DNA from: Bolinopsis microptera
Lineage: Eukaryota; Ctenophora; Tentaculata; Lobata; Bolinopsidae
Reading direction: 5' to 3'
NCBI RefSeq assembly: GCF_026151205.1
Contig: NC_087076.1
Span: 7,480,902 to 7,544,901 of the forward strand
DNA: 64,000 bases
The notes below the pieces were generated by a model, which was not told where the DNA came from, did not search any database, and saw only the letters and a program-made list of their open reading frames with translations. Shown here in pieces: positions 26,981 to 39,600 of the stretch (position 1 is the first letter of the stretch; each line of letters starts with the position of its first letter). The position numbers and the translations under genes were made by a program.

Positions 26981-27217
26981 GAAGTGCTACTTCTGAAATG
27001 GAGGTGCTACTTCTGAAATGGAGGTGCTACTTATGAAATGGAAGTGCTACTTCTGAAATGGAAGTGCTTCTTCTGAAATGGAAGTGCTACTTCTGAAATG
27101 GAAGTGCTACTTCTGAAATGGAAGTGCTACTTCTGAAATGGAAGTGCTACTTCTGAAATGGAAGTGCTACTTCTGAAATGGAAGTGCTACTTCTGAAATG
27201 GAAGTGCTACTTCTGAG
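26981..27217. repeat. 20-bp minisatellite in the Vav 3' UTR region, about 12 copies
   Basis: Unit gaagtgctacttctgaaatg. It starts about 80 bp after the Vav stop codon, so it probably lies in the 3' UTR. Copies are almost identical; the first ones carry gaggtg or ttatg variants. Confidence 0.95.
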
Positions 27218-27218
27218 A

Positions 27219-29507
27219 CGGATAATTAACTTCATGGCCTGTATATTTTACAGTAAGTCTGTCCATAGTTTTGGAGAATTACGCAGGGGCTGTATGAAGC
27301 AGGTCAAGCTCACGATCTGATAGCTTCAGGAGGATAAATAGGGATAATTGGTGCATCGTTTCTTTTTCACGAGATAAAAACGAAATATTATGGAATATTG
27401 ACTTTTGTTATGTGTCGAATATGTTGTGTGCTGCTGTTAAAATATTTTCTGTTATAATTGTTATATCATTACATGTACTTAGTATATCGTGTTTTAACTT
27501 TCAAGGATGTGTAAATTTTAATCCTTCTTCTTTTTCTCGGAGAGTGATATGAAAATCTTGAAAAATATCTGTTAAATTTCCTTTTATAGAGGGTCAAAAA
27601 GTAAATATTTTTATAAATGGGTTTAATGTTTATTTCTTAAACTAATTTGTGGCACTTTGTGGTATTTAGCCACAAAAAGGAATCAACGTATCTGAAACAG
27701 TTCAACAGTGGCTACTTTTGATATCTAATTGCCGTACACATATATCGTTAATTTCTGTTAAATATTTAATAACCCGTCTGCAAAGCTGCAGAATTAGTAA
27801 AATAACACCTCTCACATTTAATGCTACCCGACCAATGTATAGAGCACAGATGCAGCCTCAAACATAATTATTCGCACTGCATAATTAATAATTACCATAC
27901 AAAACTATGAGATGTCGTCAGCAAATTTGGACTGGAGTTGTTTAAAAAGAGGACAGACAGTGCAACCATCTCATCTCATGTCGATGACAAATACAACAAT
28001 ATCTGTTAACAGATACTGCTGCGTTTACCTCCAGTAACCACATTTGTTTTGGCTTTCAGGATACGTTCTTAAATTTCCACAGAATAATAATGTACAGCGC
28101 TGTACTCTTCAAAATAAGTACTGTCCCTTAATACTTATTGTAGCTACCGTGAGAGCAGTTCATTCGTAAAATATTCACTTAAATCGTGCAGTATTTGTTT
28201 AGACTTAAAGCTTAAATTACTTTATTTTAAAATCACGCTTTGGTCCTTAAATGTTATACATGATTACTTAGTTTGATTCACGCGGGACTACCATGATCTA
28301 ATACTTGGAATTTAATTATTTAACTATCAAGATAAACGTCCAAGTTTATAGATAGTCTTTCGTAAGGTATAAAGTTCTAAGGCGGTTATTTGAACCGCGG
28401 CTGAGTCTGGTATAAGTGAGACAAATATTAATTTCAATATTTGTGTCGAATTATAATTGTTAATTTTTGATGATGTTGTTATGTTTAAGTTGCTTATTGT
28501 AGCAACACAATTTGTTCTATGTGAAACAGTTTGTATTATGGCAATTAACGAAGATCGTATTCAGTCGAAGTAACCAAACTTCTACCCGTGCAATATGATG
28601 GTCAGTGACTGAAGGTATTGGTTTTGCAACTTGTTCTAAAAGTTTCGTATTTTGCAGCTTTTAGAACTCCCATATTGGGAAACGCAATAGCTTGTAACGT
28701 TACCGTGACACGTGGTATCACGTGGTGACACACGTGATGAAGTGTCGTCATGGTAACGGGACAAGATTCTTCTTTGTCACGTACTGCGTCAGAAGGTTTC
28801 TTTGTTGATGCTGACTTTTTTGTATAGAATAACTGAATATCTCTTGGCGTTTTACTGCATTCTTGAAATATATTCCGGAATTTTATTTGCCACATTCACG
28901 ATAGTCATTAGTCATACATATTTATCCAAGCACGTCACAGTTGAATAAATACGCCCCACCCAAAAATAGACCACAGAACTGCTGTTTTAAGGAAAAGCCG
29001 ACAATTAGTTTAATTATCCAATTATAAAGCTAATAATATTCCTCCGGAACTATCTTCCAATTTGCATCTCAATATAGAGCAAGGAGTTACCAGTCGAATA
29101 ATAGTGACATCACTAATATCACGACTACTTATTACGAAAGTTACCGGACGTAAAATTTACTTTTCCCAGTATTTACCGCTACAAATTTAGACTTCTGTGA
29201 TACCCTTTGTTATAACAGAGATAAAGTACAATACCCACTACTACTACCACTACGGTACCTCTTAAATCATACTGAAGATGTATTTATTGAAGAGTGTTCT
29301 TAAAAATAAACTGCGCACAAAAGCTAACGGAACTGTCATTGTCTAGCTGCTGCACAGGCTTCTCTCTGCACAGTTACACTTCAGCACTGTCCTTCACATA
29401 AGTCCTTCACAGTAACAGCTCATTACCACAGCTGAAGTGCTCCTGAAGTGAAAGGAATAGCGCTAGGAGCAATGTTCACACAAATAGCGGTGTGTAAAGA
29501 TGTACTT
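27219..29507. other. Region downstream of Vav without recognised gene
   Basis: A+T-rich sequence probably including the rest of the Vav 3' UTR. A minus-strand frame at 28602-28895 has some charged, coding-like composition (KTPRDIQLFYTKKSASTKK) but no family match and no splice support. Short inverted cacgtg-type motifs occur at about 28705-28740. Confidence 0.45.
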
Positions 29508-30046
29508 ACAGCGACTAATAACTGTAGTGGAGAGAGGAGAGGTAAACTTCAGAGCGTGCTGCAGTTTACCAAACTATCCACATTACAGCGACTAATAACT
29601 GTAGTGGGGAGAGGAGAGGTAAACTTCAGAGCGTGCTGCAGTTTACCAAACTATCCACATTACAGCGACTAATAACTGTAGTGGGGAGAGGAGAGGTAAA
29701 CTTCAGAGCGTGCTGCAGTTTACCAAACTATCCACATTACAGCGACTAATAACTGTAGTGGGGAGAGGAGAGGTAAACTTCAGAGCGTGCTGCAGTTTAC
29801 CAAACTATCCACATTACAGCGACTAATAACTGTAGTGGGGAGAGGAGAGGTAAACTTCAGAGCGTGCTGCAGTTTACCAAACTATCCACATTACAGCGAC
29901 TAATAACTGTAGTGGGGAGAGGAGAGGTAAACTTCAGAGCGTGCTGCAGTTTACCAAACTATCCACATTACAGCGACTAATAACTGTAGTGGGGAGAGGA
30001 GAGGTAAACTTCAGAGCATGCTGCAGTTTACCAAACTATCCACATT
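29508..30046. repeat. 77-bp minisatellite, 7 copies, hairpin-forming unit
   Basis: Unit acagcgactaataactgtag..., period 77. Seven nearly identical copies; the first has tggagagagg where the others have tggggagagg. Each unit contains ggtaaact and agttta cc as complementary 8-mers separated by 14 bases, so it can fold. Confidence 0.95.
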
Positions 30047-31440
30047 CCGGTAGGGAGAATTAACGATTAGCTATTGCACAGTTTATTACACAGGGTGTTT
30101 GGTATTATTGTATTTGGGTGATGTAATGCTGTAAGAAAATAATAACTGTAGTTTACACCTTTTACTTGAGCACTTCCTCGAGCGATCAAGTTACTGCTAA
30201 CATTATTGGACAGTCTACCAAACATAATAAATAGTATTTAACACTTATTTATCAACCATAACAACTGATAATAGTCCTAACCATAGATAATACATATTTG
30301 AGATGGTATAGTCATGTTACTATGCATATGGAGTATGGAATTATTAGTGTCGATCTTTACATAGTACATACCTCAAATACCAAAGCGTCCTCGATCCTGC
30401 ACACCCTTTTCGTAGAGAGATTGTGTGTATTTAGAACACTCGTAACCGTCTCTGTGTGATCAACCCTGGCCTTGTTTGTTAAACCTGGAAAGGTTCAAAG
30501 AGACAACATTCTACAGGAAACAGTAGCTTAGCTAGGATTGTGAGGGTTTAGTTAGTAATCAGTAAGTTCAATGAAACTGGGTCAGGTGTGAGTGTCAAAC
30601 TGTCAGTTTAGTCCAGGGTCAATAGGGGGCGAGGCTCCAGGAAGAGAATGTGATGTTATGAAGTTATTTGGCATTCCGGACATAACTTACTTATGTTAAT
30701 CTGACAGTTTTTCCGCTCAAGAGCCATAATAACCGATCTTCCGGCTATATTTCTGAAAAGAATGAACAGAGCTGGTAATACCTGTCTGAAGAAAGTTTTG
30801 TTCCAATTACCACGTGTAAAATACCTGCAAGCTGATTGGTTGTCACATATTATTGAAGATAGTATCGTGTAATGTGTATAATAGCTTCACATCTACCCAC
30901 ATAGCGTGTACCCAACATTAGCCCTGCTGTTCACTATGGAGCATAATATTTGTAGTGTTAAACACATGTACAGTGTATGGTGTTGTGTACAGAGAGGAGA
31001 ATGTTGTAGTAAAGTGAGATTAATTACAGTTATTATAATAAACAGTGGAGTACAAGTCATTGTGCTGTTTCAGCAGTATGTAGAGACAGTAGACACCTAC
31101 TTACGCCTCACGGAGATGTTAGATTAGTAACTATTTTACATTCCACTGTTGATTGGTGTGAATAGTGAAACACGACTCATGATACTGGTATAACAGTGAA
31201 ATTAGAAGCCTCTAAGGATGTACACAGCTGGATCAGATACCCTAACTTGAGACTACTTATTAGTTTAATTGTTTACTGTCCGATGTACTGATACTTTTTG
31301 AAGTTTGGACGTTGTTTTAATAGTTGAAATTATGGTCGTGTGGAGATTAAATAATTTTTACTGCAGATTGTCTCCCAATCTTGCAGTTTAATAGAAGACA
31401 TGTAATCTTCTTGCTCATTGCCAGTCTACAATATGCCCTG
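30047..31440. other. Gene-poor spacer
   Basis: No recognisable gene or repeat family. The open frame at 30906-31127 has no recognisable product. Confidence 0.4.
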
Positions 31441-31447
31441 TTAACAT

Positions 31448-31968
31448 TTGGCAGATCTGTGTGGTTGTCAGATCAGTGTGGTTGTCAGATCTGTGTGGTT
31501 GTCAGATCTGTGTGGTTGTCAGATCTGTGTGGTTGTCAGATCTGTGTGGTTGTCAGATCTGTGTGGTTGTCAGCTCTGTGTAGTTGTCAGATCTGTGTGG
31601 TTGTCAGCTCTGTGTGGTTGTCAGCTCTGTGTGGTTGTCAGATCTGTGTGGTTGTCAGATCTGTGTGGTTGTCAGATCTGTGTGGTTGTCAGATCTGTGT
31701 GGTTGGCAGATCTGTGTGGTTGTCAGATCTGTGTGGTTGTCAGATCTGTGTGGTTGTCAGATCTGTGTGGTTGTCAGATCTGTGTAGTTGTCAGATCTGT
31801 GTGGTTGTCAGATCTGTGTGGTTGTCAGATCTGTGTGGTTGTCAGATCTGTGTGGTTGTCAGATCTGTGTGGTTGTCAGATCTGTGTAGTTGTCAGCTCT
31901 GTGTGGTTGTCAGATCTGTGTGGTTGTCAGATCTGTGTGGTTGTCAGATCTGTGTGGTTGTCAAATCT
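31448..31968. repeat. 17-bp minisatellite, about 30 copies
   Basis: Unit gatctgtgtggttgtca, period 17. Sparse variants (gctctgtg, tagttg, ttggca) recur. Since 17 is prime to 3 and the unit has no stop codon in any forward frame, all three frames stay open across the array and spell the same 17-residue Cys/Val-rich repeat. I treat these long frames as artefacts of the repeat. Confidence 0.95.
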
Positions 31969-33535
31969 GCCCCCTGTTACATTATTACAGTCTTGTGTAG
32001 TGTTACATTTTAATGGGCACCCTTGTGGACAGATGAAACCAGAAAAGTTGGCTTTACTGCAGTGCAGCTGAGATGATTTTAACTTTCAAAACATGAGGTC
32101 ATCTGGTGATATCATAATACCGACATTAACTGTGAAGCCAAAGATTGCTCACATTTAGTTTAGAAACTATTCCTGTTCTACCAATAAAGATTGCTAATTA
32201 GTAATTATATTACAGCTAAACGCGTGGTAAAGACAGCTCTAACTGTGATATTGGCAAACAACACAGCAAGCAATTAAAATACGTGTATTTCAGAGCAGTA
32301 AACACGTACACCCTGGCTTGTAGTGTATTATAGTGTGTGTTACATTTGTGTTAAAGACGCAGTGTGACATGGCAGGATACTGTTGTCACTGCGTGTTATC
32401 ACGTGATTTCACGTGACTTCACCCCTCATTACACAGCTGTAAATGGGGTACGTTTCTACACTGTATATCTCCACATCGTATCTCGTGCAAATAGCTTGAG
32501 CCGAATCTCATTAAATGTATTGTGTCCAATCGGAATGTGCCTGCGCCCTGCAATATCTCTACCTGTGTTTGTAGTATTTGTCTGTATAGCTTTGTTGTTG
32601 TGTATTGTTGTGTATTGTGTATTGTGTGTGTCGTTGTTTGATGGTATCTGTTAATTTCCGGTTTCTAGAATAAGAGATTTATTTTTATCTAGAGCATTAT
32701 TCAACACTGCCTTGTTGTGTGAACGAGCTCATATTATTTACTAATTCTTGGATCTGAGCCAAGTTTCCAGTCTCTAGTAGTCTGCCGGTAAGTACCTTGT
32801 CTTTGAGCAGTTGTTAGTTAACTTGCTGAGAACTTTGAGTTTCTGCTTTGAGTTTACTGTGCTACATTTCTCATCAGATACTATCTGTTTCCGGCGGTCT
32901 TTTCAGGCTCAACTCAGGCTCAACAAACATTACATGTTAATTAGCTGACATATTTGTTAGTCTAACCTTAATTAAAGTTTTAACCAAGTCCACTGAATAT
33001 TGAATATTGAAGATTCAAGAGATTAAATCGGTGGCTGTGGTGAGGGTTGCTTGCGGGGATGTGATGTATAGCTGCGATGATGTTGAATATATTCCGAAAC
33101 CCACTTTGTTGATCTGGCGAGATGTTTAAGGAATGTATCGGTTTAACACGAACCCCCTGGACCCCTCTAATCGATGTATGGCTAAGGTATGAGCCGAGTT
33201 ATTAAATCAATAATGGATGTTTTATCCGACTGCATGTAAATTCAGATTGAATTTCACAGTTTCCGCTGTAAGATGATACGATGCCCGTTAAATAACGTAA
33301 GTTTAAAACTGCTGTCGACGTTGTAACATTGCGGGAATGGCGACTGTAGGCCTTCAACAGTTATGTCAGCATTTATAATTAGACTAAGTTTCCTTGAATA
33401 TTTCTTGAAAATGTTAACAAAGTTTTACTCCTCTTTACCAAGGAAATCCTCTGACCTCTCGCCACCTTGTAGTACCAGTGTTAAGATTTAAAAGGTTTGA
33501 GAGATAGTCGATATAGTCCAACTTAACAACACCGG
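31969..33535. other. Gene-poor spacer
   Basis: A+T-rich, with a tgtattg-type simple repeat at about 32600-32632. No coding region is recognised; the frame at 32364-32654 is unsupported. Confidence 0.4.
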
Positions 33536-33682
33536 TACAATATATTAAATGTTACAATATATTAAATGTATTGGTTACAATATATTAAATGTATTGGTTA
33601 CAATATATTAAATGTATTGGTTACAATATATTAAATGTATTGGTTACAATACATTAAATGTATTGGTTACAATACATTAAAT
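33536..33682. repeat. 23-bp tandem repeat, about 6 copies
   Basis: Unit ttacaatatattaaatgtattgg. The last copies change atatatt to atacatt. Confidence 0.93.
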
Positions 33683-36420
33683 GGTTACGAAGAAATAACT
33701 TGTACACTCTCAGTACCATCCAATATGTTGAACTTACTTTATTTAATCCTTATCGATAAGATAGGCAACTGGTACTGTGGGCTCGCAACAAATATAATTA
33801 TTCTGTTATGTGATTAGTTAATTATTTGAAATTCTATTCAAAATAACAGTTAGTTTGTGTGTTTGTCAGTGCTTTTATACATCACATGTAAACTCAGGTA
33901 ATGTAAGTGTATCAAGTGCCACTTCTGTTGCCAGAGAAGCGCTTTTCTTCAGAGTTCAAAATTACTACACATAAAATGAATAAAGTAGTAAAATGAACGT
34001 AGTAAAGCTTGTAAAACTTCAAAATATATGGAATTACATCCTTTTATTAAATTTGTGGTTAAAACGACGTAAGAACCGTATAATTGGATATCCATGTTAC
34101 TATCTGGTATTGGTTAACATGATAGTGGTCTACAAAGTATTTCTGACGTTTTCAAAAGCTCTCTGTTTTAATTGATTAACAAATAACACAGAATGTACTG
34201 CTTTAAAAAAATTGCCCAACTTTGCTTTACATGTAAAAGTACCCTATCGTCGCCAAACTTGGCAACACGCCAGAAAGTAATTATCACCCTAACAGTTCAC
34301 ACTTCATCAGTTTGCGGTATTTAAATTCTTGTAAGAAGAATGGAGCACACCGAAATGACGGACAGTACCTCATTGGTAAGACACGGAACATGTTGTAATT
34401 ATACCTTGGATTAAATTACTGGATAATAATCCGACTGTTTGTTCAGTGTTGTTGGAATGTTCAGTATGTGATAGTCTGGCGTCTGAGATCCTTGGTCTGG
34501 TGTTCTTTGTGTACTAATCATGATGTGCACTGTGTGCAGACTGCAGTTGTGTACTTGGTGTCTGGGAAGAGGAGTTATTTTGTTATTTTCTGAAACAAAA
34601 CTTTACTTTTTTACTCAACTTTAGTCTTAATGTTGCTCGGTTTACCAATTACTGTGGGGGTCGTTAGTAAGACATAGTACTGTGCAATGTGTGCTCGTTA
34701 ATATGGAGTGTGTTCGTTATACGCGTGTAGTATTTTAGAAGTTAAGCTGCATACTTTTTAAATAGTTACTTGTGTCCGGCCACATTCTTGCAAGTAAGCA
34801 CTTATTAGTTTTCATGTGCGAAATCCGGGAATTATTCAGACAGCTGATTCTGATCTTCACAGATAAAATATCATGGTGGTTTGGGTCTGTCGAGGAACTG
34901 TGTTAATTACAGGGTGTAATTAGGACTGGTGCCATGACTTTACACGTCTCCCATTCAGACTATTATATAATCATGGTATTGTGACACACGGTCTTGACAT
35001 GTTTACCACTGATGCTGGGTATGGAGAATACTCGCTCTCTGTAAAATGTTAGTAAACAGTTTGGAGATTTGAGAAATTCCATATACCATGACAGTGGAAA
35101 TATTAGAGGCTTTCTTGTTTATATCCGTGTACATAGTTTCAAGATTCACGCTTGCTTGTGTGTCTTAGGTGATAAAATAACGTCAATTTAAAATCTACGA
35201 CTTCTTCTGGTTTGGTTATTTTGATCAGAACAGTTTCCAAATTGTAAAAGTAAATAAACAAGTAACTGTGGAACATAACATATTATGAAGGTGATGATTT
35301 CTCGCTCCTGATAGTTTAATCCGTCATCAGGGACCTACTACTATACTGTTAACATACTGAGTGTTGGATGTCTAGTGGGTCGTATATTTCACTAGACATT
35401 TAATTAGACTTCAGGCTCTCCGTTTTAAGAGCAGTAATTCTAACATTTATAACACCTCCCATTTAAGAAGCTGTCCATGTGTGTTCTCCTAAAATATACA
35501 GTGTGTACAATAACAGAAGATGTAATACCATGTGTTGTAATCAGAAGTTAGACCCGGTAATTTTACCAAACGTTACCATCAAATATCAAATAGTCGGAAT
35601 TACGGAAATGCAGTAAATTGTTGCGCTAATTGTGTGCCTTGTATTAAGATGCTTGTGAAAAGTAACTGAAGGGCTACAGTATTTGCTATTATTAGAAAAC
35701 CTCGTTTATGATGAGAAGTGCTTGTTCCAGTTTTCCAGCTTCCTGGTTACGTTGTTTCTTTTTTTCCGGATTACCGACCAGATTTTCTAGTGTTGAGTTC
35801 TTCTTCGTGGTATGACTGATAACTGATTGACAAACTCCAGATTTGTTTGCTCTTTGATGACATAATGAACACAAATGGGTATCCGGTACGCGAAAATTAT
35901 CTGAAAATTTGCTACTGCTTAGAGCGTGCCTGCGCGCGGCCGCCAACGTTACTTTTTACTAGCAAAATTTGGACAAAATTGTATTGCGAGTTAGAAGCTT
36001 CAACATTTACAAGCTCTTAATTGAATTTTAATTGGATAATTAAACTAATTACAGCTGTCATTATACTAAAATGAAATCAAGCTTCATTTTCTTCTTGTTT
36101 TCAACCTCATCAACACCCACACTTGGATCATATCACACTGTTTCGCTATTTTCTCCTCGCAGTTTTCCACCTTCGTCCAGCACGAAGCCATACTTTTGAT
36201 TTTCTCTTGTGAAACCCAAGTTATCTATAATTCTTTTCATCGCCTGCTGTTATTTAACGATGATTATCGACAACAATTGTTATTAAATCGCAATGCATCT
36301 GTCATTGAACTTGTCATCAATGGATTGCAGTACTGTAGATAAGAAATAGGTTCATATTTCTCGCTCGTCCGCAGTCCGCTCCATTTCAATTATCGTTGAA
36401 GGTACAGTTCTTGAGTTCAC
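33683..36420. other. Gene-poor spacer upstream of the WDR44 satellite
   Basis: Mostly featureless A+T-rich DNA. The only candidate coding material is the pair of minus-strand fragments at 35692-36249, given separately. Any WDR44 promoter would lie here or further left, because the array occupies the 6 kb next to exon 1. Confidence 0.4.
35692..36249 (-). other. Possible unidentified minus-strand gene fragments
   Basis: A minus-strand frame at 35692-35946 reads as a basic protein with a CxxC-like pair (THLCSLCHQRANKSGVCQS) and a charged end (GNPEKKKQRNQEAGKLEQAL), but its ATG is absent: the frame opens with TTG after an in-frame stop, so an upstream exon would be needed. Upstream, 36249 down to about 36135 encodes a short frame with coding-like composition (MKRIIDNLGFTRENQKYGFV, LDEGGKLRGENSETV) that ends in TGA. 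I could not join the two with a good donor and acceptor, and I recognise no family. They may be exons of an unknown gene or a decayed copy. Confidence 0.25.
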
Positions 36421-36430
36421 AACTTCCGGG

Positions 36431-36660
36431 CTATACCATGTAATTACCACAGTCTTTGGCTAATTTCTGTTTTGCACTGTTCTGTTTTCTTGATATGTCG
36501 TTAAAATCCAGGACTATAATTTACCAATTGTATCTCCGTTATAGGCTGCATGTCTGGTAGTAATGTAGCCTGTTTAATTTAATAACTATACCATGTAATT
36601 ACCACAGCCTTTGAGCTAATTTCTGTTTTGCACTTTTTTTCGTTAAAATTCAGGACTATA
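36431..36660. repeat. Left border of the WDR44 satellite: two diverged longer units
   Basis: The block ctataccatgtaattaccac to caggactataatttac occurs twice (starting at about 36432 and 36586), each time followed by the tatctcygttataggctgc acceptor module. This longer sequence is absent from the rest of the array. It probably preserves the original DNA upstream of the acceptor before the 58-bp core was amplified. Confidence 0.75.
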
Positions 36661-39600
36661 ATTTACTAATTATATCTCTGTTATAGGCTGCATGTCTGGT
36701 AGTAATGTAGCCTGTTTAATTTACTAACTATATCTCCGTTATAGGCTGCATGTCTAGTAGTAATGTAGCCTGTTTAATTTACTAATTATATCTCCGTTAT
36801 AGGCTGCATGTCCGGTAGTAATGTAGTAGCCTGTTTAATTTACTAATTATATCTCCGTTATAGGCTGCATGTCTGGTAGTAATGTAGCCTGTTTAATTTA
36901 CTAACTATATCTCCGTTATAGGCTGCATGTCTGGTAGTAATGTAGCCTGTTTAATTTACTAATTATATCTCCGTTATAGGCTGCATGTCTGGTAGTAATG
37001 TAACCTGTTTAATTTACTAACTATATCTCCGTTATAGGCTGCATGTCTGGTAGTAATGTAGCCTGTTTAATTTACTAATTATATCTCCGTTATAGGCTGC
37101 ATGTCTGGTAGTAATGTAGCCTGTTTAATTTACTAAATATATCTCCGTTATAGGCTGCATGTCTGGTAGTAATGTAGCCTGTTTAATTTACTAATTATAT
37201 CTCCGTTATAGGCTGCATGTCTGGTAGTAATGTAACCTGTTTAATTTACTAATTATATCTCCGTTATAGGCTGCATGTCTGGTAGTAATGTAGCCTGTTT
37301 AATTTACTAACTATATCTCCGTTATAGGCTGCATGTCTGGTAGTAATGTAGCCTGTTTAATCTACTAATTATATCTCCGTTATAGGCTGCATGTCTGGTA
37401 GTAATGTAGCCTGTTTAATTTACTAACTATATCTCCGTTATAGGCTGCATGTCTGGTAGTAATGTAACCTGTTTAATTTACTAACTATATCTCTGTTATA
37501 GGCTGCATGTCCGGTAGTAATGTAACCTGTTTAATTTACTCATTATATCTCCGTTATAGGCTGCATGTCTGGTAGTAATGTAGTCTGTTTAATTTACTAA
37601 ATATATCTCCGTTATAGGCTGCATGTCTGGTAGTAATGTAACCTGTTTAATTTACTAAATATATCTCCGTTATAGGCTGCATGTCCGGTAGTAATGTAAC
37701 CTGTTTAATTTACTCACTATATCTCCGTTATAGGCTGCATGTCTGGTAGTAATGTAGTCTGTTTAATTTACTAACTATATCTCCGTTATAGGCTGCATGT
37801 CTGGTAGTAATGTAGCCTGTTTAATTTACTAACTATATCTCCGTTATAGGCTGCATGTCTGGTAGTAATGTAGCCTGTTTAATTTACTAAATATATCTCC
37901 GTTATAGGCTGCATGTCTGGTAGTAATGTAACCTGTTTAATTTACTAAATATATCTCCGTTATAGGCTGCATGTCTGGTAGTAATGTAGCCTGTTTAATT
38001 TACTAAATATATCTCCGTTATAGGCTGCATGTCTGGTAGTAATGTAGCCTGTTTAATTTACTAAATATATCTCCGTTATAGGCTGCATGTCTGGTAGTAA
38101 TGTAGCCTGTTTAATTTACTAATTATATCTCCGTTATAGGCTGCATGTCTGGTAGTAATGTAGCCTGTTTAATTTACTAATTATATCTCCGTTATAGGCT
38201 GCATGTCTGGTAGTAATGTAGCCTGTTTAATTTACTAACTATATCTCTGTTATAGGCTGCATGTCTGGTAGTAATGTAGCCTGTTTAATTTACTCACTAT
38301 ATCTCCGTTATAGGCTGCATGTCTGGTAGTAATGTAGCCTGTTTAATTTACTAATTATATCTCCGTTATAGGCTGCATGTCTGGTAGTAATGTAGCCTGT
38401 TTAATTTACTAATTATATCTCCGTTATAGGCTGCATGTCTGGTAGTAATGTAGCCTGTTTAATTTACTCACTATATCTCCGTTATAGGCTGCATGTCTGG
38501 TAGTAATGTAGTCTGTTTAATTTACTAATTATATCTCCGTTATAGGCTGCATGTCTGGTAGTAATGTAGCCTGTTTAATTTACTAACTATATCTCCGTTA
38601 TAGGCTGCATGTCTGGTAGTAATGTAACCTGTTTAATTTACTAACTATATCTCCGTTATAGGCTGCATGTCTGGTAGTAATGTAGCCTGTTTAATTTACT
38701 AACTATATCTCCGTTATAGGCTGCATGTCTGGTAGTAATGTAGCTTGTTTAATTTACTAATTATATCTCCGTTATAGGCTGCATGTCTGGTAGTAATGTA
38801 ACCTGTTTAATTTACTCACTATATCTCCGTTATAGGCTGCATGTCTGGTAGTAATGTAGTCTGTTTAATTTACTCACTATATCTCCGTTATAGGCTGCAT
38901 GTCCGGTAGTAATGTAGTCTGTTTAATTTACTAATTATATCTCCGTTATAGGCTGCATGTCTAGTAGTAATGTAGCCTGTTTAATTTACTCACTATATCT
39001 CCGTTATAGGCTGCATGTCTAGTAGTAATGTAGCCTGTTTAATTTACTAAATATATCTCGTTATAGGCTGCATGTCTGGTAGTAATGTAGCCTGTTTAAT
39101 TTACTAAATATATCTCCGTTATAGGCTGCATGTCTGGTAGTAATGTAGCCTGTTTAATTTACTCACTATATCTCCGTTATAGGCTGCATGTCTGGTAGTA
39201 ATGTAGCCTGTTTAATTTACTAACTATATCTCCGTTATAGGCTGCATGTCTGGTAGTAATGTAGCCTGTTTAATTTACTAATTATATCTCCGTTATAGGC
39301 TGCATGTCTGGTAGTAATGTAGCCTGTTTAATTTACTAACTATATCTCCGTTATAGGCTGCATGTCTGGTAGTAATGTAGCCTGTTTAATTTACTAACTA
39401 TATCTCCGTTATAGGCTGCATGTCTGGTAGTAATGTAGCCTGTTTAATTTACTAACTATATCTCCGTTATAGGCTGCATGTCTGGTAGTAATGTAGCCTG
39501 TTTAATTTACTAACTATATCTCCGTTATAGGCTGCATGTCTGGTAGTAATGTAGCCTGTTTAATTTACTAACTATATCTCCGTTATAGGCTGCATGTCTG

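Noticed and set aside
28602-28895. 97-codon minus-strand frame
   Set aside because: Some coding-like composition, but no homology, no splice context and no neighbouring exons.
31381-32071. Two overlapping Cys-rich proteins of over 200 aa
   Set aside because: The 17-bp repeat keeps all frames open; there is no signal peptide or splice evidence, and the flanks add nothing recognisable.
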